Positions 1 to 8,811 of a stretch of DNA of 64,000 nt are shown in pieces. Numbering within the stretch: position 1 is the stretch's first letter; every line of letters begins with the position of its first letter. Under the pieces are notes generated by a model, which did not search any database, was not told the DNA's origin, and worked only from the letters and a program-made list of their open reading frames with translations. A program made the translations under genes and the position numbers. Source of the stretch: Panacagrimonas sp963975245. GTDB taxonomy: Bacteria; Pseudomonadota; Gammaproteobacteria; Nevskiales; Nevskiaceae. The DNA is taken from the NCBI GenBank assembly GCA_963975245.1, contig CAXBFJ010000005.1, forward strand, positions 248,001 through 312,000, written 5' to 3'.

Positions 1-487
1 AACCCGCATCGGCCACTGTTTGCACAAAGTTGCGCAGGAAATCATAGCCCTCGAGATCATCGACGCCGATGCGATGCTTGACCGTCACCGGGCGGGAGGT
101 GGCCGCGCGCATGGCCCGTACGCATTCAGCAACCAGCGGCGCGTCTTTCATCAGTACGGCGCCAAAGCATCCGGTCTGAACACGGTCGGATGGGCAACCG
201 CAATTCAGGTTGATCTCGTCGTATCCATACGCTTCGCCCATTTCCGCACACCGTGCGAGGGCCTCTGGATCAGAGCCGCCCAGCTGCAGCGCCACCGGAT
301 GCTCAGCCGATTCAAATCTGAGGTGTCGCTGGGCATCGCCGTGGAGCAGGGCACCGGTTGTGACCATCTCGGTATAGAGTAGGGCGTCCGGCGACAATTG
401 CCGATGAAAATTGCGACAGAAACGATCTGTCCATTCCATCATCGGGGCGACGCATACGGTCCAGGGATTGTGTTGAACGTCTTTCAA
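1..487 (-). CDS. dusA: tRNA-dihydrouridine synthase A, 3' end cut off by the window edge
   Basis: The minus strand reads as the N-terminal half (about 162 residues) of a DusA-type flavoenzyme, which reduces U20/U20a in the D-loop of tRNAs. Visible family motifs are CVAPMMEWTDRFCRN near the N-terminus (FMN-binding barrel start), LYTEMVTTGALLHGD, NLNCGCPS with the catalytic-region cysteine, and VTVKHRIGVDD just before the edge. No ATG fits. The frame is open from a TGA near position 520, and I chose the TTG at 485-487 because it puts the family start a few residues ahead of the first motif. An ATT at 497-499 is an alternative. No clear ribosome binding site is visible. The gene runs off the left edge, so its C-terminal helical domain is not seen. 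Confidence 0.88.
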   Translation of the reverse strand, partial: MKDVQHNPWTVCVAPMMEWTDRFCRNFHRQLSPDALLYTEMVTTGALLHGDAQRHLRFESAEHPVALQLGGSDPEALARCAEMGEAYGYDEINLNCGCPSDRVQTGCFGAVLMKDAPLVAECVRAMRAATSRPVTVKHRIGVDDLEGYDFLRNFVQTVADAG

Positions 488-634
488 CGGCTGTGTAATG
501 CGAAAACTGGGCGCGAATTCTAACTCGCCGGCCGATGTTGATGTTCAGCAGGATCTTTCAGAGGACAAATATTGAGCCGCGCGGGCACCTCAATCGGTGC
601 GATTTTGCTGGCTCGCTGGGGGCAAGCCACCGAT

Positions 635-1474
635 TCAGCGCGGTGTCCGCGCCTCGATAATGCGCACCAGCCCCGCGCCGCGGTCGTCGATTGTCCCTAG
701 GCTGCCAGCTTGCGCTTCGGCTATGTGCAGTTTTGCATCATCGAACCCGGCTTCCAGCAAGGCTCGTTCCGCGTCCGCCTCATTGGCATAGTGCAAATGA
801 ATGCCGCCGCGGACAAAACGGGCCAGAAGTTTGCGGAACAGATCAACGCTCAATCCCAGATTCTGAGCGCGAAGGTGCAGGTCACTTAGGTAGATACCGG
901 GCGGGAAAGCCTGAAGGGCATGGGCAAAACCGGACCACATGGTCTGTACCTGATCACGCGCAAAGTAATTGAGCAGCCCCTCCGTAACGATTGCCAGCCC
1001 CTTCCCCTGGTCCAGTTGCGCCACCACTTCACCGAAGCTGGATGACCCGGACGTGCTGAGAATGTCCAGGTCCAGCACTTCATGGCCTTTGCTGGACAGA
1101 TTGCCGCGTTCCAGCAAGGCCCGCTTTCGCGCTGCCATTTCCGGCAGGTCTGCCTCGACGTAGCGAAGCCGGTCACCAAACTGCTTCTTGAATGACCAAC
1201 CCCTCGGAGACAAGCCGGCGGCCACTTCCAGAACTTGCTGTATCTGCCCGGACACCACGTGCTCAGCCAGACGCCGATTGATTTCATGGTGCCGGGCGAG
1301 CAGAAAGCCTTCTAGCGTAGGCGCCCCGATGTGACGAGAGGCCAGGTACATCGGGCGCAATGCGTGAAAAAGTAGACGGCCCTGTGCAGTTGCCAGCGCA
1401 CGATGAGACAGACCATTGCGATACCAGACATGCGCCGTGTAGTGCGCTGTAGGACTGATTCGGTCGGATGCCAT
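635..1474 (-). CDS. SAM-dependent methyltransferase, leucine carboxyl methyltransferase-like (COG3315 type)
   Basis: A 279-residue Rossmann methyltransferase. The N-terminus SPTAHYTAHVWYRNGLS is typical of the COG3315 family (LCMT-like, often labelled polyketide O-methyltransferase). The SAM-binding motif I is VLEVAAGLSPRG at residues 81-92, the acidic motif II is RYVEADLPEM, and IVTEGLLNYF is the post-III signature. The substrate cannot be read from sequence. Related proteins methylate carboxyl or hydroxyl groups of small molecules, and many are uncharacterised. It is transcribed towards dusA and divergently from the class II aldolase gene, sharing a 72-base intergenic region that holds an FNR-type palindrome. 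Confidence 0.8.
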   Translation of the reverse strand: MASDRISPTAHYTAHVWYRNGLSHRALATAQGRLLFHALRPMYLASRHIGAPTLEGFLLARHHEINRRLAEHVVSGQIQQVLEVAAGLSPRGWSFKKQFGDRLRYVEADLPEMAARKRALLERGNLSSKGHEVLDLDILSTSGSSSFGEVVAQLDQGKGLAIVTEGLLNYFARDQVQTMWSGFAHALQAFPPGIYLSDLHLRAQNLGLSVDLFRKLLARFVRGGIHLHYANEADAERALLEAGFDDAKLHIAEAQAGSLGTIDDRGAGLVRIIEARTPR

Positions 1475-1510
1475 GATGTTGAGCGGGGCGCTGGCCTATG
1501 ATGAACTAGG

Positions 1511-1524
1511 TTGATCTAGATCAA
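1511..1524. promoter_or_regulatory. Perfect FNR/Anr-type palindrome in a divergent intergenic region
   Basis: TTGATCTAGATCAA is a perfect 14-base palindrome that matches the FNR/Anr consensus TTGAT-N4-ATCAA with no mismatch. It lies 23 bases before the class II aldolase start and 36 bases before the methyltransferase start. Its centre (1517.5) is close to -41.5 for a transcript starting next to the methyltransferase ATG. For the aldolase gene it would overlap a core promoter, a typical repressor position. Binding by a CRP/FNR-family protein is an inference. Confidence 0.5.
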
Positions 1525-1546
1525 ATACTACAGCGGGAGTGGAGAG

Positions 1547-2320
1547 ATGAGTGCGCAAGACAAGAACAACACAAGTGTGCGCGACCAGGTATCACCGGAA
1601 GAATGGGAGATGCGCGTCAATCTGGCCGCAGCGTATCGGCTGGTGGCGCTGTACGGCTGGGATGACCTGGTGTTTACGCACATTTCTGCCCGCCTTCCCG
1701 GTCCCGAGCATCACTTTCTGATCAACCCTTACGGGTGGATGTTTGACGAGATCACGGCCTCCTCACTGGTCAAGATCGATATCAACGGCAAGAAGGTGAT
1801 GGATTCTCCTTACGACATCAATCCGGCCGGCTTTACGATTCACAGCGCAATTCATGCCGCTCGTGAGGATGCGATCTGCGTCATGCACACGCATTCAATC
1901 AATGGGGTGGCCGTGTCAGCACAGAAGGACGGTTTGCTGCCCTTATCGCAGACCTCGATCATTGCCGGCTATTCGTTGGCCTATCACGATTACGAAGGCA
2001 TCGCGCTGTACGAGGATGAGAAGCCGAGGCTGGTGGCCGATCTGGGTGACAAGTTGGCCCTGATGTTGCGCAACCACGGACTGCTCACGGTTGGCCGGAA
2101 TTGCGCTGACGCCTTTTTGCGGATGTACCTGCTTGAAGCGGCCTGCATGATCCAGGTCCGTGCCCTGGCGGGTAGTCGCGAGTTGCACGCCGTGCCGCAG
2201 TCGATTCTGGATAACATCGAAGAGCAACTTGTCGCGGTGACACGCGGGCAGGGCGGCTTGCTGGCCTGGCCGGGCTTGCTACGTCGGCTGGATCGCAGGA
2301 ATCCGGGTTATCAGGAATAA
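1547..2320 (+). CDS. Class II aldolase/adducin family protein
   Basis: A 257-residue single-domain protein of the class II aldolase/adducin fold (fuculose-phosphate aldolase-like). The zinc-binding pattern is present: H114 and H116 in VMHTHS, and H177 in LRNHGLLTVG. THISARLPG near residues 44-52 is the usual N-terminal motif, and NPYGWMFDEITASSLVKID is the substrate-loop region. Family members cleave or epimerise sugar phosphates, but stand-alone proteobacterial members like this mostly have no known substrate. The start is supported by a GGAG-like site at about 1535-1541. It stands alone, downstream of the FNR-type palindrome, and converges on the LpxH-like gene 14 bases away. Confidence 0.82.
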   Translation: MSAQDKNNTSVRDQVSPEEWEMRVNLAAAYRLVALYGWDDLVFTHISARLPGPEHHFLINPYGWMFDEITASSLVKIDINGKKVMDSPYDINPAGFTIHSAIHAAREDAICVMHTHSINGVAVSAQKDGLLPLSQTSIIAGYSLAYHDYEGIALYEDEKPRLVADLGDKLALMLRNHGLLTVGRNCADAFLRMYLLEAACMIQVRALAGSRELHAVPQSILDNIEEQLVAVTRGQGGLLAWPGLLRRLDRRNPGYQE

Positions 2321-2334
2321 CCCGCAAAGCCTGC

Positions 2335-3249
2335 TCAGGCTGCTTTCTGCTCTTCGCGGCGCTTTAGGGGCGTGACCTTGGGACGTTCATTCAGGTGCTC
2401 GGTTTTGACCCAGCGGATGATCTGAATGCGACCGTTGAAATCTTCTGCCAGCGCCGTGCAGCTTTCGACCCAGTCGCCGCTATTCAAGTACTGAACTGCG
2501 CCCATGTCCCGAATTTCCGCGTGATGAATGTGCCCGCAGACAACGCCATCCAGTTCGCGGCGTTCGCATTCACGGGCCACACTGTCCTCGAAGCGCGACA
2601 CAATGTTAACCGCGTTCTTCACACTGTTCTTGGCAAAGGCAGACAATGACCAGTAGCGCATGCCCATGAGCCGGCGTGCCTGATTGAACCAATGGTTCGC
2701 CTTCATCGTCAGCTCATAGGCCGTGTCGCCCGCTAACGCGATCCAACGGTGATAACGCGTAATCACGTCAAACGCATCTCCGTGCGTGACCAGCAGCCGG
2801 CGACCATCAGCCGTGGTGTGAACATGTTCGTTCAGGATCTGGATGTTGCCAATTTCAAGCCCGAATCCGACGAACTTGCGGAGAAACTCGTCATGATTCC
2901 CCGTGATGTAGAAAACCTGCGTTCCACGCTTGGCCTTGGTCAGAATCTTGCGGATGACGTTGGTGTGCTCCTGAGGCCAGAACCAGGAACTCTGAAGCTT
3001 CCACCCGTCAATAATGTCGCCCACCAGAAAAAGATTCTCGCACTCGTTGTGCTTGAGAAAATCCACCAGGTGTTCAGCCTTGCATCCGGGGGTTCCGAGG
3101 TGAACATCGGAAATCCAGATGGATCGATAGCGGTGATTTTTGTCCGCGCGTCGTGTCGCCTTCTTGCTTGTCTTAGCTCCTTTCATGGTCCGCACATTGC
3201 CCTTAGCGATTGATGCGTTGATGACAGAAAAATGAAGCTTTGGTGACAT
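2335..3249 (-). CDS. LpxH-like metallophosphoesterase (UDP-2,3-diacylglucosamine diphosphatase family)
   Basis: A 304-residue calcineurin-like phosphoesterase with all metal-binding blocks: ISDVHLG (D48, H50), VGDIIDGW (about 76-83), GNHDEF (117-122), VTHGDAFD and CGHIHHAE. The order and the DIIDGWKL and FDVITRYHRW stretches place it in the COG2908 family, whose best-known member LpxH removes UMP from UDP-2,3-diacylglucosamine in lipid A synthesis. This protein is longer than canonical LpxH (about 240 residues) and has a basic N-terminal extension of roughly 40 residues, so it may be a paralogue with another phospholipid or nucleotide substrate. The ATG at residue 22 (position 3186) is an alternative start. 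It is divergent from a lipid-kinase-like gene, which fits lipid metabolism. Confidence 0.8.
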   Translation of the reverse strand: MSPKLHFSVINASIAKGNVRTMKGAKTSKKATRRADKNHRYRSIWISDVHLGTPGCKAEHLVDFLKHNECENLFLVGDIIDGWKLQSSWFWPQEHTNVIRKILTKAKRGTQVFYITGNHDEFLRKFVGFGLEIGNIQILNEHVHTTADGRRLLVTHGDAFDVITRYHRWIALAGDTAYELTMKANHWFNQARRLMGMRYWSLSAFAKNSVKNAVNIVSRFEDSVARECERRELDGVVCGHIHHAEIRDMGAVQYLNSGDWVESCTALAEDFNGRIQIIRWVKTEHLNERPKVTPLKRREEQKAA

Positions 3250-3301
3250 CGGGCGACTCCATTCAGCCGGCGGCCGGTAGTGGACCGGCTAATCTGTCGC
3301 C

Positions 3302-4273
3302 ATGACCCCGACACCAGAACGATCCGGCCACGATGTCGCACGACCACCCGGAGGCCCGTACTTCATCGTGATGAATCAGGCATCTGGTAGTGAGGCTGCC
3401 AAAAGCCTTGTTGGCAAGATAGGAAAAATTCTGAACGCCGCTGGTCGTGAACATGAGTTCTTCTTGATGGACTCAAATTCCGATTTCGAACAGATTACGC
3501 GCAAAGCCGTGGCCAAAGCGGCGGACGCAAAGGGGGTCGTGGTGGCCGCCGGAGGCGACGGAACCATCAACCTGATTTGCCAGTGCGTCCTGGAAAGTGG
3601 GGTGCCCATGGGTGTTCTGCCGATGGGGACTTTCAACTACTTCGCACGTGCGCACAAGATTTCCGAGGACGTGGAACAAGCGACGATGGAGCTGCTCTCA
3701 TCAGGTATGCACTTCATTCCTGTGGCGCAGGTCAATGACCACGTAATCCTGGTCAATGCAAGCCTCGGCCTCTATCCGAAACTGCTCGAAGACAGGGAAG
3801 TCTTCAAGCAGCAGCTCGGCCGAAGTCGGATTGTGGCGGCGATCGCAGGCATCTGGTCATTGCTTCGCCATATCCGTCGACTGCGGCTCGAAATTGAGTC
3901 TGAATCGGAGCGGCGAAGCGTGAAGACGGCGTCGCTGATTGTGCTGAGTAATGCCCTGCAAATGGAGCAGCTTGGCTTGCAGCAAGGCGACTCGCCGCGA
4001 GAATTGACGGCAGTGATGTTGAAGCCCGTAAGTAATCTGAGCTTGCTGGGTCTGGCGCTGAGGGGCGCGCTCGGCCAGCTGGGCGAGGCAGAAGATATTG
4101 TTCGGCTGCGCTTTCATGATCTCAAGGTCACGCCAGGCCGAAGACGCCGAATCAAAGTGGCTCTGGATGGTGAGTCTCTCTATCTGGATACGCCGCTCAG
4201 ATTTGGTGTTGCGCGCAAGCCTTTGCAACTTCTGGTGCCGGCTTCGACACCGGCAGATGATTCCGGATCGTGA
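3302..4273 (+). CDS. Diacylglycerol/sphingosine-kinase-family lipid kinase
   Basis: A 323-residue DAGK-catalytic-fold protein (YegS/DgkB/LCB5 superfamily). The nucleotide-binding signature GGDGT is at residues 84-88, followed by LPMGTFNYFARA, the conserved substrate-side glycine-rich motif, and NASLGLYP. The C-terminal beta-sandwich contains VALDGE near the end, as in this family. It probably phosphorylates a lipid alcohol in the inner leaflet of the membrane, with the exact lipid unknown. Its last four bases (GTGA) overlap the start of the following phosphoesterase gene, so the two are almost certainly translated from one mRNA. Confidence 0.85.
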   Translation: MTPTPERSGHDVARPPGGPYFIVMNQASGSEAAKSLVGKIGKILNAAGREHEFFLMDSNSDFEQITRKAVAKAADAKGVVVAAGGDGTINLICQCVLESGVPMGVLPMGTFNYFARAHKISEDVEQATMELLSSGMHFIPVAQVNDHVILVNASLGLYPKLLEDREVFKQQLGRSRIVAAIAGIWSLLRHIRRLRLEIESESERRSVKTASLIVLSNALQMEQLGLQQGDSPRELTAVMLKPVSNLSLLGLALRGALGQLGEAEDIVRLRFHDLKVTPGRRRRIKVALDGESLYLDTPLRFGVARKPLQLLVPASTPADDSGS

Positions 4274-5082
4274 CGGTACTCATACAGATTTCAGACCCGC
4301 ACTTTGGAACAGAGCAGCCGCAAGTTGTGGACGCATTGCAGCGCCTGGCTCGTCGTTTGAAGCCAGACATACTGATTCTTTCCGGTGACATCACGCAGCG
4401 CGCGCGCCGCATGCAGTTTCGTGCCGCTCAGGAGTTTGTGGCGTCGCTTGGTATTCCGAAACGCCTGATCCTGCCGGGCAATCACGATATTCCTCTGTTC
4501 AATGTCGCCGCGCGCCTGCTGCATCCATACCGTAACTATCAGCAGAGCTTTGGCGCACAACTCGAGCCGCAGATCGAGGTCGCGGGCATTCGCATCATCG
4601 GCGTAAACGCGACCCGGTGGTGGCGGCACACAGACGGGCAGCTTGGACGCGCTCAGATTGAGCGTGTCAGCAGGCTGTTGCGAGATACCCGTGCAGATCA
4701 GGTGAAGATGGTGGTGACCCATCAGCCCTTGCATGTGCCATCTGCCGCAGAAAAGCACGATCTCGCCTACGGCGCAGATGCTGCGATACCTGCCTGGTCA
4801 AAGGCTGGCGCGGATATCGTCATGGGCGGACACATTCACTTGCCCTATGTACGGCCTGTTCACGAATACCGTTTGGATCTGAGCCGCAAACTGTGGTGCG
4901 TTCAAGCAGGGACCGCCGTTTCCAGCAGGGTCCGCCGGGGCGCGCCCAACTCGGTCCATGTGTTGCACGTTCCCGACCGAGCCGCCGAGTCGGGGCTCGA
5001 GGTTCATCGCTGGGACTATGACGCCGAGCAGGGGGAATTCCGTACCGAACAAAAAGACAGACTCAGCTTCGGCTTGCGCTGA
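4270..5082 (+). CDS. CpdA-like calcineurin metallophosphoesterase
   Basis: A 270-residue metallophosphoesterase starting at GTG inside the stop codon of the lipid-kinase gene. The metal ligands are visible in ISDPHFG (D9, H11), LSGDITQRA (about 38-46), LPGNHDIP (69-76), VTHQPLHV and GGHIHLPY. The layout resembles the class III cyclic-nucleotide phosphodiesterase/Icc (CpdA) group. Because it is coupled to a lipid kinase and sits opposite an LpxH-like gene, a phospholipid or lipid-phosphate substrate is as likely as cAMP. The gene ends convergent with clpB. Confidence 0.8.
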   Translation: MTVLIQISDPHFGTEQPQVVDALQRLARRLKPDILILSGDITQRARRMQFRAAQEFVASLGIPKRLILPGNHDIPLFNVAARLLHPYRNYQQSFGAQLEPQIEVAGIRIIGVNATRWWRHTDGQLGRAQIERVSRLLRDTRADQVKMVVTHQPLHVPSAAEKHDLAYGADAAIPAWSKAGADIVMGGHIHLPYVRPVHEYRLDLSRKLWCVQAGTAVSSRVRRGAPNSVHVLHVPDRAAESGLEVHRWDYDAEQGEFRTEQKDRLSFGLR

Positions 5083-5109
5083 GCCTGCCCCTCAGATGTG
5101 CAAAGGTGC

Positions 5110-7740
5110 TCAGTCAGCGGGCACCATTTGTCGGTCGAAACGGATCTGACCCTCATCCGCATCCACCCCGATGCGATCTCCATTGCCAAATTCACCATCT
5201 AGGATTGAGCGGGCAAGGGGGTTTTCAACCAGGGTCTGAATGGCCCGTTTGAGCGGCCGAGCACCGTAAACGGGGTCATAACCGGCCTGCGCCAGCAGAT
5301 CCAGTGCAGCGTCGCTGAATACCAGTTCAATGTTCCGATCCTTCAGGCGTTCAATGACGCGACGCGACTGTACCCGGGCAATGCTTCGAATCTGCTTTTC
5401 GCCCAGCGGACTGAAGACAACGGCCTCGTCGATACGATTGATGAACTCGGGCCGAAAATGCTGGCCGACCACATTCATCACCGCCTCCTTGACGGCGGCG
5501 TACTCGAACTTGCTGTCCTTCTTCCCGAGCATTTCCTGCATCATTTGCGAGCCGAGATTGGAGGTCATGACGATCACGGCATTGCGAAAATCCACTGTCC
5601 GCCCCTGGCCGTCGGTCAGGCGACCGTCGTCGAGTACTTGCAGCAGGACGTTGAAGACCTCCGGATGCGCCTTTTCAACTTCATCCATGAGAATGACGGA
5701 GTAGGGTCGTCGTCTGACCGCCTCGGTCAGTTGTCCGCCTTCTTCATACCCGACGTAGCCGGGTGGGGCGCCGATCAGGCGAGCTACGCTGTGCCGCTCT
5801 CCGTATTCGGACATGTCGATGCGCACCGTGGCATCTTCACTGTCAAACAGAAACGCCGCCAGAGACTTGCACAGCTCGGTCTTGCCCACGCCAGTCGGGC
5901 CCAGGAACAGGAACGATCCGATAGGCCGGTTGGGGTCTGACAATCCAGCTCGTGACCTGCGTATGGCATTGGCTACTGCAGTAACAGCTTCATCCTGCCC
6001 AACAATCCGCTCGTGTAGCGCATCTTCCATGCGCAGCAGTTTTTCGCGCTCGCCTTCCATCAGTTTTGCAACAGGAATGCCCGTCCAGCGTCCAACGATC
6101 TCCGCTACTTCTTCTTCGGTAACACTGGTGCGGAGCAGTCGTGTCGCCGGGTCTTTTGATTCGTCCCTGGCGCGGGCACTGTCGGCCTGCGTAGAAGCGG
6201 ACAAGCGTCTTTCCAGTTCCGGAATGCTGCCGTACTGCAGCTCGGCCATGCGGGCAAGGTCACCCGCACGATGCGCCGCTTCCATGTCCGCGCGAGCCTG
6301 CTCCAGTTCTTCCTTGATGGTGGCACTGCCGGCGACGGTGGCTTTTTCTGATTTCCAGATTTCCTCCATGTCGCTGTATTCGCGCTCCAGCTTTCCGATC
6401 TCGCTTTCCAGATCTGCCAGCGACCGCTTCGCGCCTTCGTCGGTTTCCTTCTTGAGCGCCTCGCGCTGGATCTTGAGCTGGATCAGACGGCGGCTCAGGC
6501 GGTCGAGTGCCTCAGGCTTGGAATCAATCTCGATGCGAATTCGTGCGGCCGCCTCGTCCATCAGGTCGATGGCCTTGTCCGGCAAGTTGCGATCCGTGAT
6601 GTAGCGATGGCTGAGTCTGGCCGCAGCAATCAACGCGCCGTCCGTAATGCCGACGCCATGATGTACCTCGTAACGCTCCTTGAGGCCGCGCAGGATGGCA
6701 ATGCTGTCTTCGACGCTGGGCTCGCCTACAAACACCTTCTGGAAGCGGCGTTCCAGGGCTGCGTCCTTTTCGATGTACTTGCGGTATTCATCGAGCGTCG
6801 TGGCGCCGATACAATGCAGCTCACCGCGTGCAAGTGCGGGCTTGAGCATGTTGCCCGCATCCATGGCGCCATCGGCCTTGCCAGCCCCAACGAGGGTATG
6901 GATCTCATCAATGAACAGAATGACCTGACCTTCATTCTTGGCCAGATCGTTGAGCACGGACTTGAGGCGCTCCTCAAACTCGCCGCGATACTTGGCGCCT
7001 GCAATCAGACTGCCCAGGTCCAGGGTCAGCAACCGCTTGTCCTTCAGGCTCTCAGGTACCTCTCCGTTGACGATGCGCTGGGCCAGACCTTCAGAGATCG
7101 CCGTCTTGCCTACGCCGGGCTCGCCTATCAGGGCAGGGTTGTTCTTGGTCCTGCGCGACAGCACTTGAATGACCCGGCGAATTTCCTCGTCGCGCCCAAT
7201 GACCGGGTCCAGCTTGTTCTTGCGGGCCCGTTCGGTGAGATCAATGGTGTATTTTTCCAGCGCCTGACGATTATCTTCAGCGCCAGCACTATCCATTTTC
7301 TCGCCGCCTCTAACCTTATCGATGGCCTTGGCCAACATCTCCTTGCGGGCGCCAGCTGCACGCAGGGCTTCGCCGGCAGGTCCGGAGTCTTCACAGGCGG
7401 CCAGCACGTACAACTCGGAGGATAGGAACTGGTCGCCGCGCTGCTGAGCCAGCTTGTCGGTCAGATTCAGTGTCCGCGTCAGGTCTGCGGAGACTTGGAT
7501 GTCGCCGGTGGCGGTGCCTAGCTTGGGGAGCTTTTCCAGCGCCTGGGTCAGGCGCGTCCGCAGCATGTCCGGATTGACGCCGGCAGTCTGCAACAAGGGC
7601 ACCATGCTCCCGCCATCCTGCCCCTGCAGGGCCAGCAAGACATGCACATTCTCGATGGCAGGATGATCATGCCCCAGTGCCAGGCTTTGAGCCTGAGCGA
7701 GGGCCTCCTGGAAACGGCTGGTAAATTTGTCGGCGCGCAT
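5110..7740 (-). CDS. clpB: ClpB protein disaggregase (AAA+ chaperone)
   Basis: An 876-residue Hsp100 protein that, with DnaK, extracts polypeptides from aggregates in the cytoplasm. It has an N-terminal double Clp-N domain, then AAA1 with Walker A GEPGVGKT (K212), then the coiled-coil M-domain (roughly 405-520, rich in Glu/Lys/Leu). AAA2 follows with Walker A GPTGVGKT (K620) and the pore loop GYVGYEEGG. The C-terminal D2-small domain ends GARPLKRAIQ. Length is normal (E. coli 857). A GGAG site lies seven bases before the ATG, and a heat-shock promoter candidate is found directly upstream. It is divergent from the eps genes. Confidence 0.97.
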   Translation of the reverse strand: MRADKFTSRFQEALAQAQSLALGHDHPAIENVHVLLALQGQDGGSMVPLLQTAGVNPDMLRTRLTQALEKLPKLGTATGDIQVSADLTRTLNLTDKLAQQRGDQFLSSELYVLAACEDSGPAGEALRAAGARKEMLAKAIDKVRGGEKMDSAGAEDNRQALEKYTIDLTERARKNKLDPVIGRDEEIRRVIQVLSRRTKNNPALIGEPGVGKTAISEGLAQRIVNGEVPESLKDKRLLTLDLGSLIAGAKYRGEFEERLKSVLNDLAKNEGQVILFIDEIHTLVGAGKADGAMDAGNMLKPALARGELHCIGATTLDEYRKYIEKDAALERRFQKVFVGEPSVEDSIAILRGLKERYEVHHGVGITDGALIAAARLSHRYITDRNLPDKAIDLMDEAAARIRIEIDSKPEALDRLSRRLIQLKIQREALKKETDEGAKRSLADLESEIGKLEREYSDMEEIWKSEKATVAGSATIKEELEQARADMEAAHRAGDLARMAELQYGSIPELERRLSASTQADSARARDESKDPATRLLRTSVTEEEVAEIVGRWTGIPVAKLMEGEREKLLRMEDALHERIVGQDEAVTAVANAIRRSRAGLSDPNRPIGSFLFLGPTGVGKTELCKSLAAFLFDSEDATVRIDMSEYGERHSVARLIGAPPGYVGYEEGGQLTEAVRRRPYSVILMDEVEKAHPEVFNVLLQVLDDGRLTDGQGRTVDFRNAVIVMTSNLGSQMMQEMLGKKDSKFEYAAVKEAVMNVVGQHFRPEFINRIDEAVVFSPLGEKQIRSIARVQSRRVIERLKDRNIELVFSDAALDLLAQAGYDPVYGARPLKRAIQTLVENPLARSILDGEFGNGDRIGVDADEGQIRFDRQMVPAD

Positions 7741-7769
7741 TCAATGGCTCCATGAGTGACTGCCGATCT

Positions 7770-7797
7770 ATGTGGCGATGACAGGGCCGATTTCAAG
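7770..7797 (-). promoter_or_regulatory. Sigma-32 (heat-shock) type promoter for clpB
   Basis: On the minus strand, CTTGAA (complement of 7792-7797) is followed after 16 bases by CCACAT (complement of 7770-7775). The sigma-32 consensus is CTTGAA, a 13-17 base spacer, then CCCCAT-T, so the match is 6/6 and 5/6. Transcription would start around 7762, giving a leader of about 20 bases before the clpB ATG at 7740. Assignment is by pattern and by the known heat-shock control of clpB. Confidence 0.65.
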
Positions 7798-7893
7798 ATC
7801 ATCCGCCGGCCGAGCATCGCTCCGATTCCGCTTGAAAATGTGGAAAAATACGGTCTATCTATCTGATATCCTTTGTTGCATGGGCTTAACTCG

Positions 7894-8811
7894 ATGCTAA
7901 CGATGCACAGTACGCGTACTACAGTCGCTGGTCTGCAGCTTGTTCTGGCCTTGGCCGTCGGATTGCTGATGGTCGGGCATGCCTCTGCTCAGGACTACGG
8001 TGCTCCGGAAGGACTGCCGCTGCAGTTCGAAAGTGATCTTGAATCCGGCAAGCAGTCCCTGCCCGTGACCCCACCGGCAAACCTGCGTTCGGCCACGGTG
8101 GTGCTGGCACCGGGCGATCTGATTACTGTCTCCGTGTTTGGTCAGCCCGACCTGACCGCTACGGTCTATGTATCCGACGGCGGAGCGATTGATGTTCCGT
8201 TGGCAGGGAGTATCCCGGTGTCGGGCTTGTCTCCGGTGGAGGCGGCCGAGCGCGTTGCCACAGCATATCGCGAAGGTGAATACCTCAACGATCCTCAGGT
8301 CAATATTGTGTTGTCTGGTTTGCGCAGCCAGCAGATCAGTGTCGTTGGCGAGGTCGTCAAACCCGGGCGGTTCCCGATTGACACACGCACTTCCATTCTG
8401 GACGCGCTGGCGCAGGCAGGCGGCATTACCGACAAGGGCGAACAACGCGCCTTCATTCTTCGTCGCCGCGAAGGCGGGGTGGATCGTTACGAAGTGGATC
8501 TGGATGACCTGCTTTCAGCAGGCTCCGGGCAGGTGATCGAACTTCGCGCCGGCGACACCATCGTGGTTCCCAAAGCCCAGCTCTTTTACGTCTACGGCGC
8601 GATATCCAAACCGGGGGCGTATGCCCTGAAAGATGAAATGACGGTGATCGAAGCCATTGCCATTGCTGGCGGTCTCACCGATCGCGGCTCTACTCGTCGC
8701 GTCCGGATCAAGCGCAAGGTCGAGGGCGGCAAGTCCAAAACTCTCAACGTTGACCTTGAAGACGAAGTGCGAGCTGATGACGTCATTAACGTACGCGAGC
8801 GCCTGTTCTGA
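7894..8811 (+). CDS. epsE: Outer-membrane polysaccharide export protein, EpsE/Wza-like
   Basis: The start was set at the ATG at 7894, giving 305 residues. A TTG 21 bases upstream (7873) and an ATG at 7903 are alternatives. An N-terminal signal peptide (TTVAGLQLVLALAVGLLMVGHASA) ends in a signal-peptidase-I site, and no lipobox cysteine is seen, unlike classical Wza. A PES domain follows (LAPGDLITVSVFGQPDL), then two SLBB beta-grasp repeats (VVGEVVKPGRFPI and VYGAISKPGAYAL). It would form the periplasmic/outer-membrane conduit for an exopolysaccharide. It overlaps the next gene by one base (TGATG) and heads an epsE-epsF-epsG run. Lack of a lipid anchor and of a C-terminal amphipathic helix resembles EpsE proteins of exosortase-linked EPS loci. 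Confidence 0.85.
   Translation: MLTMHSTRTTVAGLQLVLALAVGLLMVGHASAQDYGAPEGLPLQFESDLESGKQSLPVTPPANLRSATVVLAPGDLITVSVFGQPDLTATVYVSDGGAIDVPLAGSIPVSGLSPVEAAERVATAYREGEYLNDPQVNIVLSGLRSQQISVVGEVVKPGRFPIDTRTSILDALAQAGGITDKGEQRAFILRRREGGVDRYEVDLDDLLSAGSGQVIELRAGDTIVVPKAQLFYVYGAISKPGAYALKDEMTVIEAIAIAGGLTDRGSTRRVRIKRKVEGGKSKTLNVDLEDEVRADDVINVRERLF

Noticed and set aside
5813..6604. Open plus-strand frame opposite clpB
   Set aside because: Serine/arginine-rich composition typical of antisense reading of a GC-rich gene, with no domain.
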